A stretch of DNA of 21,142 nucleotides from Tannockella sp964369175 (GTDB taxonomy: Bacteria; Bacillota_I; Bacilli_A; Erysipelotrichales; Coprobacillaceae): NCBI GenBank assembly GCA_964369175.1, contig CAYJEM010000034.1, forward strand, positions 1-21,142, given 5' to 3'. Positions 6,151-15,896 of this stretch are shown in pieces (the stretch's first letter is position 1; each line of letters opens with the position of its first letter). The notes below the pieces were generated by a model. That model saw only the letters and a list, made by a program, of their open reading frames with translations, was not told the DNA's origin and searched no databases. The position numbers were made by a program, and so were the translations under genes.

Positions 6151-6498
6151 ATGGATGATCTACGAGTCTTTAATTGTAATATGGAACTAACGCTTGATAT
6201 TATTGGTGGTAAATGGAAACCACTCATTATTTATCATATTGGTAATAATAAAGTATTGCGTTATGGTGAACTTAATCGACTTATCCCTGATATTAGTAAG
6301 CGTGTTTTATCACGAGAACTAAAGGAACTAGAAGGTAATGGGATTATTTTTAGAGAAGAGTTTAGAGAGAAGATACTACGCGTTGAATATTCACTAACTG
6401 AAATCGGGAAAGATGTGTTACCACTTTTAAATGCTCTTACACTTTGGGGTAATAAATATAATGCTTTACATAAGTATGCAAAAGTAATTTGTGATTAA
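6151..6498 (+). CDS. HxlR-family transcriptional regulator (redox-sensing type)
   Basis: A 115-residue winged-helix DNA-binding protein of the HxlR (DUF24) family. The family pattern is clear: C9-NMELTLDIIGGKWKPLIIYHI, RYGELNRLIPDISKRVLSRELKELEGNGII and YSLTEIGKDVLPLL. In YodB, HypR and related proteins the conserved N-terminal Cys senses quinones, diamide or hypochlorite; here C9 is in that place, with only one other Cys (C114). YodB and HypR control nitroreductase or azoreductase genes, which matches this neighbourhood. The stop codon is 6 bases before a double-palindrome operator that is repeated upstream of nfsB. GAGGTG ribosome site. HxlR as the regulator of both operators is inference. 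Confidence 0.9.
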   Translation: MDDLRVFNCNMELTLDIIGGKWKPLIIYHIGNNKVLRYGELNRLIPDISKRVLSRELKELEGNGIIFREEFREKILRVEYSLTEIGKDVLPLLNALTLWGNKYNALHKYAKVICD

Positions 6499-6500
6499 CT

Positions 6501-6536
6501 ATACGGACAAATTTGTCCATAGGGATAAATATATCC
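6501..6536 (+). promoter_or_regulatory. Tandem palindromic operator, copy 2 (after hxlR)
   Basis: GGACAAATTTGTCC (6505-6518), spacer ATAG, GGATAAATATATCC (6523-6536). It is the same element as at 2241-2276, in the same orientation and at the same 4-bp distance to the downstream -35 box. Sequence identity continues through ATAATTGTT into the -35 box and then stops, so the element and promoter edge are what is conserved. Confidence 0.75.
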
Positions 6537-6540
6537 ATAA

Positions 6541-6569
6541 TTGTTAAAGCTAAAATGAATGATTATAAT
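6541..6569 (+). promoter_or_regulatory. Promoter of the leader ORF/radical SAM unit
   Basis: TTGTTA (6541-6546), 17 bases, TATAAT (6564-6569). It begins 4 bases after the second palindrome and about 50 bases before the leader ORF. Confidence 0.75.
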
Positions 6570-6617
6570 AAATCTATCGAAAGATATATAGTCTATTAAA
6601 TTTTGGAGGTAATCAAT

Positions 6618-6674
6618 ATGGATTTTTTTAATACAATAAATACAGATTATAAAATAGAAAAGGAGGAAATTTAA
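6618..6674 (+). CDS. 18-codon leader ORF before the radical SAM gene
   Basis: ATG at 6618 with a strong GGAGG site 8 bases upstream, encoding MDFFNTINTDYKIEKEEI and a TAA at 6672. It ends 2 bases before the radical SAM start and its last codons (AAG GAG GAA) contain that gene's ribosome site, so translation is likely coupled. The N-terminal MDFFNTIN is like the start of some nitroreductases (MDFFxxIxxRYS), so it might be the remnant left by an in-frame deletion instead of a true leader peptide. No function can be assigned. Confidence 0.5.
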   Translation: MDFFNTINTDYKIEKEEI

Positions 6675-6676
6675 TT

Positions 6677-7549
6677 ATGCACTATACTGGCCAAGTTTAT
6701 CGTCACCCTATCGAAGCTTCAACACCTTTATTGGAAGTTACTGCTGGATGTTCTCATAACAAATGTTCTTTTTGTACTATGTACCGCAAAACACCTTTTA
6801 AAGTTTCACCACTTCAACATGTTGAAGAAGATTTAAAAGAACTTGCAGAATATAACAGTAGTATAGAGCGTATTTTCCTAGTAAATGGCGAACCATTTAT
6901 TCTAGCAACAAATAAGTTAATTGAGATAGGTAAACTAATTCATAAATATTTACCAAATATTAAAACAATAACATGTTATACATCAATTAAAAGTCTAAAG
7001 AATAAAACCTTAGAAGATTTAAAAGAACTGCGTGCATTAGGTTATAATGAACTTCATATTGGCCTAGAATCAGGTTACCAACCTGCAGTAGAACAAATGA
7101 ATAAAGGTTTTACAATTGATGAAGCATACACTAATATTGAAAAACTTATTAACGCTGGATTTGATTGGGATGCAATTGTAATGACTGGTGTTGCCGGTAA
7201 AGGTAATGGTACAAAACACATTAAAGAAACTGCAAAATTATTAAATACTTTTCCGCCATACCTAGTTTCTTTAATGACAACATCAGTATCAACTGATACA
7301 CCATTAGAAAAGATGGTTGATAAAGGAGAATTTATTGAATGTAGTGAACTTGAAAAAATTGAAGAAGAAAAGCTTCTAATAAAACTACTAGATTTTGATG
7401 CTTACTTCTTTGGTGGCCACAACTACAATCTTATTCCATTTAATGCTCCCTTATCTAAAAAAACAGAAATACTAGAATATATTGATAAGCAATTAAAAGA
7501 ACTAGATCCAAATCTTTTACAATCATCTTATCGTCGTGCAAATATATAA
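6677..7549 (+). CDS. Radical SAM protein
   Basis: A 290-residue radical SAM enzyme of an uncharacterised family common in Firmicutes. The iron-sulfur motif is C25-SHNK-C30-SF-C33-TMYR, that is CX4CX2C and not the standard CX3CX2C; as far as I recall this spacing is usual for its family. Other core parts are RIFLVNGEP (strand 2, after GGEP-type residues), ELHIGLESG, MTGVAGKGNG (near the SAM ribose site) and the C-terminal QSSYRR. No extra cluster or B12 domain is visible. AGGAGG site 8 bases before the ATG, within the leader ORF. Position behind the shared operator suggests induction with nfsB. Substrate unknown. Confidence 0.88.
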   Translation: MHYTGQVYRHPIEASTPLLEVTAGCSHNKCSFCTMYRKTPFKVSPLQHVEEDLKELAEYNSSIERIFLVNGEPFILATNKLIEIGKLIHKYLPNIKTITCYTSIKSLKNKTLEDLKELRALGYNELHIGLESGYQPAVEQMNKGFTIDEAYTNIEKLINAGFDWDAIVMTGVAGKGNGTKHIKETAKLLNTFPPYLVSLMTTSVSTDTPLEKMVDKGEFIECSELEKIEEEKLLIKLLDFDAYFFGGHNYNLIPFNAPLSKKTEILEYIDKQLKELDPNLLQSSYRRANI

Positions 7550-7615
7550 AGAACTATTTTAAATAAAATACTTTAAGAGTATAATACTACTATGTTTAAG
7601 AAAGTGGGTAAAAAT

Positions 7616-8332
7616 ATGAATCAAGGAATGCAACTATATTATGATTATACAGTTTCACCAATCGGGGAATTATTTTATAAAACAGTATTTGATCAATTAA
7701 ATGATATAAAAAACAAAACAATATTAGACTTTGGTAGTGGATTTGCATTTACTTCAGATTTCCTAGCAAAAAACAATACTGTTACAGCGATTGAAAAAGA
7801 ACAATCAATGATTGCAGTATCAAGACATACAAATCAATATGCACAAATTAATGGTGATTTAAAAAATGTAAAGGAAATGGCTGACAATAGTTTTGATGTA
7901 GTCATATGCCATCTAGTACTAGAGTTTGTTGATAATCCTCAAGAAATTTTATTGGAATTACTACGCGTTTTGAAACCAGGTGGTACCTTATCTGTAATTC
8001 GTCATAATAAAAACGGACGAATCATTCAAGCAGTTGTACAAGATTATGACCTTGATGATGCAAATAAGTTATTAGCGGGGGGCTATTCCTATTCTTCTGC
8101 CTTTGGTGATATAAAGTATTATGAAAATCAACATCTTCAAGATTGGTCAAATAATACTCTAGAGCTAGCACAAGTTTATGGTGTACGTACCCTTGCAAGT
8201 TTACATAGTCCATCTATAAAAGCAAAAGATGATTGGGTTAGTGATATGCAAAGTATCGAAAAACAACTCAATACTAAAGAAGAATTTATTTCTATTTCTT
8301 ACTTTAATCATATGTTGTTTAAAAAGAAATAG
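7616..8332 (+). CDS. Class I SAM-dependent methyltransferase
   Basis: A 238-residue Methyltransf_11-type enzyme. Motif I is ILDFGSGFAF, motif II region TVTAIEKEQSMI (acidic residue for the SAM ribose), then FDVVICHLVLEFVDNP and LLRVLKPGGTLSVIRH. Substrate cannot be predicted. An in-frame ATG exists at 7592, but a TATAAT at 7580-7585 lies right before it and there is no ribosome site, while 7616 has a weak AAGTGGGT-like site and gives a normal family start; the ATG at 7628 is also possible. It follows the radical SAM gene by about 65 bases and may be co-transcribed or read from its own promoter. It ends at a bidirectional terminator. Confidence 0.85.
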   Translation: MNQGMQLYYDYTVSPIGELFYKTVFDQLNDIKNKTILDFGSGFAFTSDFLAKNNTVTAIEKEQSMIAVSRHTNQYAQINGDLKNVKEMADNSFDVVICHLVLEFVDNPQEILLELLRVLKPGGTLSVIRHNKNGRIIQAVVQDYDLDDANKLLAGGYSYSSAFGDIKYYENQHLQDWSNNTLELAQVYGVRTLASLHSPSIKAKDDWVSDMQSIEKQLNTKEEFISISYFNHMLFKKK

Positions 8333-8363
8333 GCATTATAAAAACAATTACATTAAATGCCAT

Positions 8364-8398
8364 AAAAAAAGAGAGTAAATTTTATTACTCTCCTTTTT
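8364..8398. terminator. Bidirectional intrinsic terminator between converging genes
   Basis: GAGAGTAA (8371-8378) and TTACTCTC (8385-8392) form an 8-bp stem with a 6-base loop. It is followed by CTTTTT on the plus strand and preceded by seven A, giving a T run on the minus strand, so it serves both the methyltransferase and the surface-protein gene. Confidence 0.82.
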
Positions 8399-8403
8399 AG
8401 TAT

Positions 8404-11400
8404 TTACTTTTCAATTACTGTATTTGTACTCTTGTAGAATACATTTCCAATAATAATTACAACTAGAAATATACTACAAATCAATACGAATTGATTACTG
8501 TTATAGAATATTCCAATTATAAGTTGTATTACAAATAGAGCTAGTGTTCCCAATATATTTACAGTTTGTTCTACTATTCCTGTTTTACGTTTTTTATAAC
8601 TCAGTATTAGTATAAAAATCATATAAATAAATATAATGATATACATTGCTACTCCATATATGGCGCTAACTTCTCCACCAAATCCAGCATTTCCTTGTTC
8701 AAGGTTTGTTCCGTCACTTTGAGTTGAGCTGTCTCCTTGCGCCTCCTGAGAATTGTTTGTATTTTCGTTTACATCTGTTTGGGCTGTTATATCTTCAATG
8801 ATAAACTCATCATTTTCATCCAGAACTTCACTATCTTGAATATCTTGACCAGTTTGATTATCTTGACTATCTGTTACATCAATAACTGGTACACTATCGT
8901 CGTTTACACGAATAATTCTTTGTAACGTTGTTACATTCCCATCACTATCAGTTACCGAATATGATACTGTGTGTGTGCCTACAGATAGTGTTGTCGTATC
9001 GATTGTTGGATATACAATACTTGTTGTGATATCACTGTCTTCGTTGTCTGTCGCTGTAATACCAGCTTGTAAATCAACTACTGTTCCTTCTGGGATGCTA
9101 ATTTCACCAAGTCCACTAATTGTTGGCAGATAATTTGTTACTAGAATATTTCTTATTACTGTTGTCTTGTTACCTTGTGCGTCACTTACTGTATATGTAA
9201 TTATTGATGTCATTTCTGTTCCAGCAGTTGGTACTTGAATTGCCCCCGTTACTGTTATATCATCAACACTTAGTGTTGTATGATCATCAGTTATAGTAAT
9301 TCCATCTAACAAACTAAATGTACTTACATCTGGTAACAACACTTGTACATCATTTGCACCACTAATAATTGGGGCTGTGTTTACTTGTACTTCGATTTCT
9401 CTTGTTAATGTTGTTGTATTTCCATCACTATCCGTTGCAGTATATTCTACATAATGTGTTCCCGCAGTTAATGTTGATGTAACTGTTGGTTGATATGTAA
9501 ATGTTATACTTGTATCTTCTATGTCTGTTACTGTTACTCCTACTCCTAGGTCAACTGTTGTTCCTGCTGGAATAGTAATTTTATCTAATCCACTAAATAC
9601 TGGTGCATAATTTGTTACTAGAATATTTCTTATTACTGTTGTCTCGTTACCTTGTGCATCACTTACTGTATATGTAATTTGTGAGCTATGTTCTGTTCCC
9701 ACAGTTGGTACTTGAATTGTTCCTGTTACTGTTATATCATCAACACTTAATGATGTATGGTCATCAGATACGCTTACCCCTGCTTTAAAATCAAACGAAG
9801 ATACGTTTGGTAACATTACTTGTACATCATTTGCACCACTAATAATTGGGGCTGTGTTTACTTGTACTTCGANNNNNNNNNNNNNNNNNNNNNNNNNNNN
9901 NNNNNNNNNNNNNNNNNNNNNNNNNNNNNNNNNNNNNNNNNNNNNNNNNNNNNNNNNNNNNNNNNNNNNNNNGGTCAACTGTTGTTCCTGCTGGAATAGT
10001 AATTTTATCTAATCCACTAAATACTGGAAATTCATCTGATTCTACAATAATTGCCACAGTGACCGAGATATCCCCTACACTTAATGTCAACGGGTAAAGT
10101 CCACCACTTCTAGTTACTGTCTTGATTGCATTAAAGTGACTTTCATTAACTGTGATAATTGCTGGTACAACTGTTGTATCCGTTATAGTAAACCCAGCAG
10201 CTTTTGTTAGTTGGATTAACTGTTCATTTGTTAATAGATTTACTTGATCATACTCAATAGTAGTACTAATGGCTGCCAATGCATTATTTTCATCGCTGTT
10301 TTTTAATGCCGCATTATCGTAGATAATTACTGGAGTAGTAGCACTACTCGTAGTACCATACATATCTTCTAAATCAAGAGATAATGATGTAGTCATAGCT
10401 GCTACATTATTTACTGCACTACTTTCAAGTGTAACTTTACCATTTGTTGGAGCAATAGATTTAATATCTAATTTTGTAGCATCACCGCTTGTCCACTGAT
10501 ATCCGTTTGTAGTACTCTTAATTAAATCATAATGAGCAGGAGTAATGCTATTTGTAGATAAATCTAGAGTATTACCCTTGCTTAATACTATTTCATACGT
10601 TGATGATTCAAGCATCTCAACAACATTTAAATTTGTTTTTATATAATCAGCTTCTGCGTATTCAATGCTTCCAGCAAATAAACTTCTAGAAATTAATTTT
10701 GTTGGATCTACATTTTCAATTACTCCATTAACATCCACATCACTATCAATTAAATCATTTATCCCAGTATTACCTGGAATAAATTTATGGTTTTCCTTAG
10801 CCTCAAATACAACTTTGTAATTACCATATGATAAATTCCAATCTTCACCAAAAGTGTAATGACCATCAACATTTGTAAGGATGTGATCTTGTCCTTCTGG
10901 GTGTACTACAGGTTGATATATTCCATTTTCATCTTTTAAGTATAATTCTACTTTTTGATTTTCTATACCAATATCAGCAATCTCATCATAAACACCATTT
11001 GCATTTATATCTTCAAATGCGATACCTGATATCTCTGCAATTACTAGTTCTGTTGCTACTCTTGTTGCTTTGATTGAACCAGCAGCAATTGAACTTGAAA
11101 CATAATAGTATGGGTTATATATATTTTGTTTACCAATACGCGCTTCTGTTTCTGCTGTCCCAGATTCTTCATTTACTTTTAATGGAACCTTAATTGTTGC
11201 TTCTTCTCCTGCCTCTAATACTCCACCAGATGTTTGGCTTACTTCAATACGAACCATATTAACATCACTAAGTGATAAATCAGCACCTATTGTTCCATAA
11301 ATATTTTCATCTATGTAATTACTCTCTGTTGCTTGACTCGTATAAGTAATGCTGTATTTTTCATCAGGTAATACAATTTCATTTGTTAGTTGCATGTTCC

Positions 11401-14224
11401 ATAGAAATGCTTCATCCTGGAATGATGATCCAAAATTATCATCAGCTTTAGGTATTGGTACATACATAATAAAGTTATCAGCTGCTACAGATGATTGATT
11501 TGCAAGATTAATTGTATAGTCTGCATTTGTTCCGGGTGTGAAGTTTACTACTGTATTTGGATTTGTTGGGTTATATGGTTCTACTGGATCATCTTGCCCT
11601 TGCACTGAAAGAAAAGTTTCTACTACTACATTCGTATTTTTTTGGATTTCCAGTGATTTGTTACTACTATTCCATATTGATGGAATTTGATCATTTTTAT
11701 CAGCTTCATTTGGGTTACTTTCGTCGTATGTATTATTTAAATCTACACCATTTTCCATAAAAAATGTACTATACCCTGTACCACCACCAGTAACTCCATC
11801 GCCACCAACACCAATTATGTCATCTACTTCATATGACATTGTTTTTGTTATTGAGATATCTGTACTCATTGACATTGAAATATCAAATGATGTCGTTTCT
11901 ATTGGATAGTTTGTTGCATTAGCAAGTAAAAAATCTTGTAACTGAAATACATATACTTTTTCATCTACACCATCTACTGTTGCATATTCATACGTTTCGA
12001 TTAGATTTACATTTATTGGCTCACCTGTTGCTGCATTGCTAAATTTAATGCTATTAATATCGATTGTATATCCATATGATTCACGAATATAGACATGTGG
12101 ATCTTGCAATGCCATAAGTGTTCCATAAGGATAATCAAATATTTTTACATTTGTAATTTCTAAATCAAATGATTCACCAGCAGTTATAAATGATACATCA
12201 CTTCCAGCATTTTTAAATGCTGCACTCATACTTGCGATTGTTGTTCTTGTTGATGTATAAACAGCATTACTGCGAGTACTGGTACCTTCTGTTTCACCTG
12301 TAGTAGTAATTGTTACATCAACATATGTTTCTGCATTTTTATCAATAACTTGTCCATATGCTAAACGATAGTGTGTATTTCCACCAGAATTTGATGAAAT
12401 ATATCCACTTTTAAACACACCAACATCTGCACTAGCCGATTTAATGTATTCATTAGATGCCAGTCCAATTGTATTGGCATCAATAATAATTCTATTAGAC
12501 GCATATTTCACATCTGCTTTATCTACATTGATGGTTCTTCCCAGCGTTGTTTCAACTACGATATTATCAACATCTGTTAGACTTTGAGCGGGGATACGCA
12601 CCATTTTTGCATTAAAGTTAGAACTAATATCTAAAGTAACTGTTTTTGGTTCACTATCAATCGTTGATGTGTTTTTATCATCAATTCTACCGATATATGT
12701 ATAATCTGATTCACTTTCAATATATGTAGTATATCCTTTGAACGTTAACACTTCTGGTGCATCAGCAAGTGCTTTAACCGTTACTTTATCGATTGCGATA
12801 ACTGTATCACTACTATTATATGCTCTAGCTTCTATGTCTGTAAACACGGTTCCGTCATATGTAGTAAAAGTTGATTTTGATACACCTGTAACAAAATACT
12901 CTCCAGGTTCAATTCCTTCTGGCACAATATAATTAACACTGATGTATGACGTTGATTGTTGCGTATTTTTTAATACTACAGTCCCTGTTGAATCGTCATA
13001 TGTAATTGTAAGATTACTAGGTATTCCAGTCTTGTTATCGATTTGTTCTTTTGTATATGTTGAACCGTATACTACTGATTCAAATTCCATTCCCACTGGG
13101 TAGTACACTGTAAATTCTGTTGTCGTAGGTATAAATGTTCCATTTGATGAAGTTACATCAAATGTCGGAGAAAATCTTCTTGTACTTCCTTTTCCTACAA
13201 AGTCTCCTTCACTAATGTATACTTCACTAGAAAATGGTGTTTGCCATGCAAATTCACGAAATGATTTTGATACATCTGTTTTATCAGCTCCATGAGAAGT
13301 TACTACATTTCCCACAGCTTTGATACTAGTACTATCTGCTTTTGAATTATCACCACATGTTACTGTTGACGATATTGCATTAGCAATATCATGTTCACCA
13401 TAATATCTTGTTGAATCTACTGCTACAGTAAGTGTATAAGTAACGTAGTCAGTTGTTGGACTTATTGTATATACTACATTCCCGAATGTTGCTGGACGAT
13501 ATGATCTGCTTTCTTTTGCTGGCACGACTGCACTTTGTGTTGCAGAGTTTAACACCCCAGATGGTAAGTAACTTACAATGCTTGTATCCACATTTGATGG
13601 TTTTGAATATGTTGTTGGCACTTCAATAGAACGATACTCTAATCCTTCAGCAAGATTAATTGTTAATGTTTTATTTTCTGTATTATTTTCTGGAAATTCT
13701 GCATAAACAGTAATTGTTTTTGTAATGTCATTTTCCCAAACAGTTGGATTTGTATCTTCAACAGTGATTGTTGTTTTTAGTTCTCTTGGTTCACTTGATA
13801 CTGCTTTTGGCTCATCAATTACTTCTTCTACAATTGGCACGTCCTCATTTATTTTTGTAAATGAAAATGTCTCTGTTGTTTGCAGTTCAACAGATGTTGT
13901 AACTCCTTCATCATCAGTTTGTAACTGTGTATAACTAATAATAAATTCCACTTCTTGGTTAACACTACTTGAATATGTAGCATTACTACCTTCAACGACA
14001 CTATTATCTGGCAGTGTTATTGTGTCAATTGTTATATCTTCTTCTGGTACTACATCAATTGTTACAGTTTCAACGTTTGTTTCTTGATTTAGTGTTGATT
14101 CAAATGTTGTATCAATAGTTTCTACTGTTTCGTTAGTTGCAAACACACTCTCCCCTACAACACTACTAAAAACCATTAAAATTGTTACTATAATAATTAA
14201 GATATTTTTGCTTGTTTTATTCAT
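8404..14224 (-). CDS. Large cell-surface protein with SdrD-B-like and Ig-like repeats (spans assembly gap)
   Basis: A secreted, membrane-held surface protein. Residues 1-29 are a signal peptide with likely cleavage after SVFA. About 30-1055 is a Thr/Ser/Val-rich beta region. Around 1060-1150 is an SdrD-B/Cna-B-like domain (ISGIAFEDINANGVYDE, NVDGHYTF), a fold that often binds calcium. From about residue 1401 come alternating Ig-like modules, type A (77 aa, IPAGTTVD...ATDSDGN, DUF5011/Cry22Aa-like) and type B (82 aa, VSDAQGN). Then an acidic Asn/Asp/Gln/Glu-rich spacer and three C-terminal membrane helices; no LPXTG sortase signal. 1,417 residues precede and about 489 follow the N gap; the two sides are in different frames only because the gap is filled with exactly 100 N. 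Ribosome site GGAG. An adhesin or structural role is inference. Confidence 0.85.
8900..10024 (-). repeat. Tandem A+B Ig-like modules with 477-bp DNA period
   Basis: In reading direction: A1 (10024 to 9847, containing the gap), B1 (9846-9601), A2 (9600-9370), B2 (9369-9124), and a diverged A3 (9123 to about 8900). One A plus one B is 231+246 = 477 bp (159 aa). The DNA of A1 on both sides of the gap is the same as A2, and B1 and B2 differ only in the first half, pointing to recent duplication or gene conversion. Confidence 0.85.
9873..9972. other. 100-N scaffold gap inside the repeat
   Basis: Exactly 100 undetermined bases. By comparison with the intact A2 module, the missing part of A1 is 153 bp; additional 477-bp units may be missing too. 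The round number is a placeholder and gives a false frame break. Confidence 0.95.
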
Positions 14225-14525
14225 TACTTTTCTCCATTTACGCTATTTTGTAAAAATCACTAAGTATTTTATTTTACTCGATAATATATAGACGCTTCTT
14301 AGTATGAAAAAGTTCGTTTTTTATCATTTGTTTTATACAATTATTATCTAGATTAATTATGGGGATTTCAACTAACGAATGTTTATGATTACAGCAAGTC
14401 TATATTTCAGTAATATTCAACCATTTTACTAACATATTTATCTTAATATTTTCAGTAAATATCCTCACATATATCATTTTTTCATTAATATACTCGCTCT
14501 TTCCCAGTTATGGTATTTTTCAGCC
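14225..14525. other. Intergenic region upstream of the surface-protein gene
   Basis: AT-rich, no ORF with a ribosome site and no RNA gene recognised. It should hold the surface-protein promoter (minus strand); a TATTAT-like -10 near 14280 is seen, but no convincing -35, so none is called. Confidence 0.4.
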
Positions 14526-14560
14526 AAAAAGAGTACAATTATTAATAAATTGTACTCTTT
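14526..14560 (-). terminator. Intrinsic terminator of the O-acetyltransferase gene
   Basis: A 13-bp perfect stem, AAAGAGTACAATT (14528-14540) with AATTGTACTCTTT (14548-14560), loop of 7, followed on the minus strand by TTTTT. It lies about 40 bases after the stop codon at 14598. Confidence 0.8.
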
Positions 14561-14597
14561 CATATTTCATACATTCACTGATTAATTGAATACCTAA

Positions 14598-15212
14598 TTA
14601 CTCAATATCAATTAACTGATCTATGTTATAATATTTTCTATCATTTTCATTAATATCTCTTTGAACTTTACAAGGACTACCAACTGCTATTACATTAGGT
14701 GGAATATCTTTGGTTACAATACTTCCAGCTCCAATAATAGAATTTTTACCAATTGTAACTCCAGGCATTATAATTGATAATGCCCCAATCCAAACATTAT
14801 CATGAATCATTATCGGTAAATTATATTGCCCAGATTTTTTTCTAATCTCAATATTAATTGGATGAGTACCCGTTGATATTACTACATGGGGTCCAATCAT
14901 TACATTATTCCCTATATGTATGTCAGTGTCATCAACCAAAGTCACTCCAAAATTAAAGTAAACATTATTTCCAAGATGTACATTTTTACCACCCCAATTT
15001 GCATGAAATGGTGTTTCAATATAACAATCAGTGCCTATTTCTTTAAACATTTTTTCTAACAATATATGTTTTTCATTTTGCATACTAGGTTTAAGGTTAT
15101 TGTATTCAAATAACATATCTAAACACATTAGTTGTTCTTTTGCTAATTGTTCATCATTTGCATAATATAGTTTTCCACTCTTCATTCTAGATAGTATTTG
15201 TTCTCTATTCAT
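14598..15212 (-). CDS. Maltose/galactoside-type O-acetyltransferase (left-handed beta helix)
   Basis: A 204-residue hexapeptide-repeat acetyltransferase of the LacA/Maa/NodL family, working as a trimer with acetyl-CoA on sugar hydroxyls. The N-terminal maltose acetyltransferase segment is clear (MNREQILSRMKSGKLYYANDEQLAKEQ). The hexapeptide repeats run from about 70 to 185 (HLGNNVYFNFGVTLVDD, IHIGNNVMIGPHVVISTGTHPI, VWIGALSIIMPGVTIGKNSIIGAGSIVTKDIPPNVIAVGSPCKV). The catalytic His is in STGTHP (about 117). Ribosome site GGGGAG. It lies 66 bases after the membrane-protein gene on the same strand and ends at a strong terminator. Exact sugar unknown. Confidence 0.9.
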   Translation of the reverse strand: MNREQILSRMKSGKLYYANDEQLAKEQLMCLDMLFEYNNLKPSMQNEKHILLEKMFKEIGTDCYIETPFHANWGGKNVHLGNNVYFNFGVTLVDDTDIHIGNNVMIGPHVVISTGTHPINIEIRKKSGQYNLPIMIHDNVWIGALSIIMPGVTIGKNSIIGAGSIVTKDIPPNVIAVGSPCKVQRDINENDRKYYNIDQLIDIE

Positions 15213-15278
15213 TATTTTCTCCCCTTACAATTCACTGTTTTCTTTAATACCAAGAAAAATCTTATAAAATAAGTTAAT

Positions 15279-15860
15279 TTAACCTACCTTATGACCTCCA
15301 ATATATATCAACAGTGACATGATTTCTTTAGCATCTTCCTTTGCATGCATTGCTTTATGCGAATCACTACTTACAACTCTTTTGGGTGTATGTAAATTAA
15401 TAATCTTAAACCGTTGTCCACCTATGTAAAATCCCGTTATAATCAAACTAGTATAGTTTTTCCCTCCTAGTGATACACCAATATCATATAGATTGCTTCC
15501 AGGCATAACATAAGGCACATGGGGATTATCCATATTCAAAAGCAATACTTTAGAATTTCTCATGTCAACACCTATTACAAATCCATATCCTTGTATCGTT
15601 TTAAATAATTCGAATTTTGGATTATCTGCTACTATTTTTTTATACTGTGCAAGTAAGTACCAAGTCTTAATTTTCCTCATACCAAAAAGTGTTATCATGA
15701 AAAGAACATAAGCAACCGCTCCAAGAGCAATCATGTCATAAATAATACCAATTGTCACTAATGCAATCTCTACACCATAAAGTACCGGCACAGTTAATAT
15801 AAAATACATCGGATCTCTTTTTTGAATAAAAATATTAGTAGTGCTAGCTAATTTTATCAT
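15279..15860 (-). CDS. Unrecognised membrane protein
   Basis: About 193 residues, not recognised. Two hydrophobic segments near the N-terminus (about 19-40 and 42-62, YFILTVPVLYGVEIALVTIGIIYDMIALGAVAYVLFMITLFGM) form a hairpin of membrane helices; the rest is a soluble domain with predicted strands (GYGFVIGVDMRNSKVLLLNMDNPHVPYVMPGSNLYDIGVSLGG). ATG at 15860 is 13 bases from the GGAGG site; an in-frame TTG at 15869 is only 4 bases from it, so the true start may be TTG (196 aa). It follows the racemase gene by about 30 bases and is probably in its transcript. No function is proposed. Confidence 0.75.
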   Translation of the reverse strand: MIKLASTTNIFIQKRDPMYFILTVPVLYGVEIALVTIGIIYDMIALGAVAYVLFMITLFGMRKIKTWYLLAQYKKIVADNPKFELFKTIQGYGFVIGVDMRNSKVLLLNMDNPHVPYVMPGSNLYDIGVSLGGKNYTSLIITGFYIGGQRFKIINLHTPKRVVSSDSHKAMHAKEDAKEIMSLLIYIGGHKVG

Positions 15861-15896
15861 ATGATGCAATATTCCTCCTCTTTTAATGGTAAGCTC

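Noticed and set aside
8022..8213. 63-codon minus-strand ORF inside the methyltransferase
   Set aside because: Antisense shadow of a conserved gene with no ribosome site.
8404..9978. Two separate surface-protein genes, one on each side of the N gap
   Set aside because: Repeat alignment shows the gap lies inside one module, and the frame break follows from the 100-N placeholder.
14225..14597. Riboswitch or small RNA upstream of the surface-protein gene
   Set aside because: Only the acetyltransferase terminator hairpin is convincing; no known riboswitch motif could be made out.
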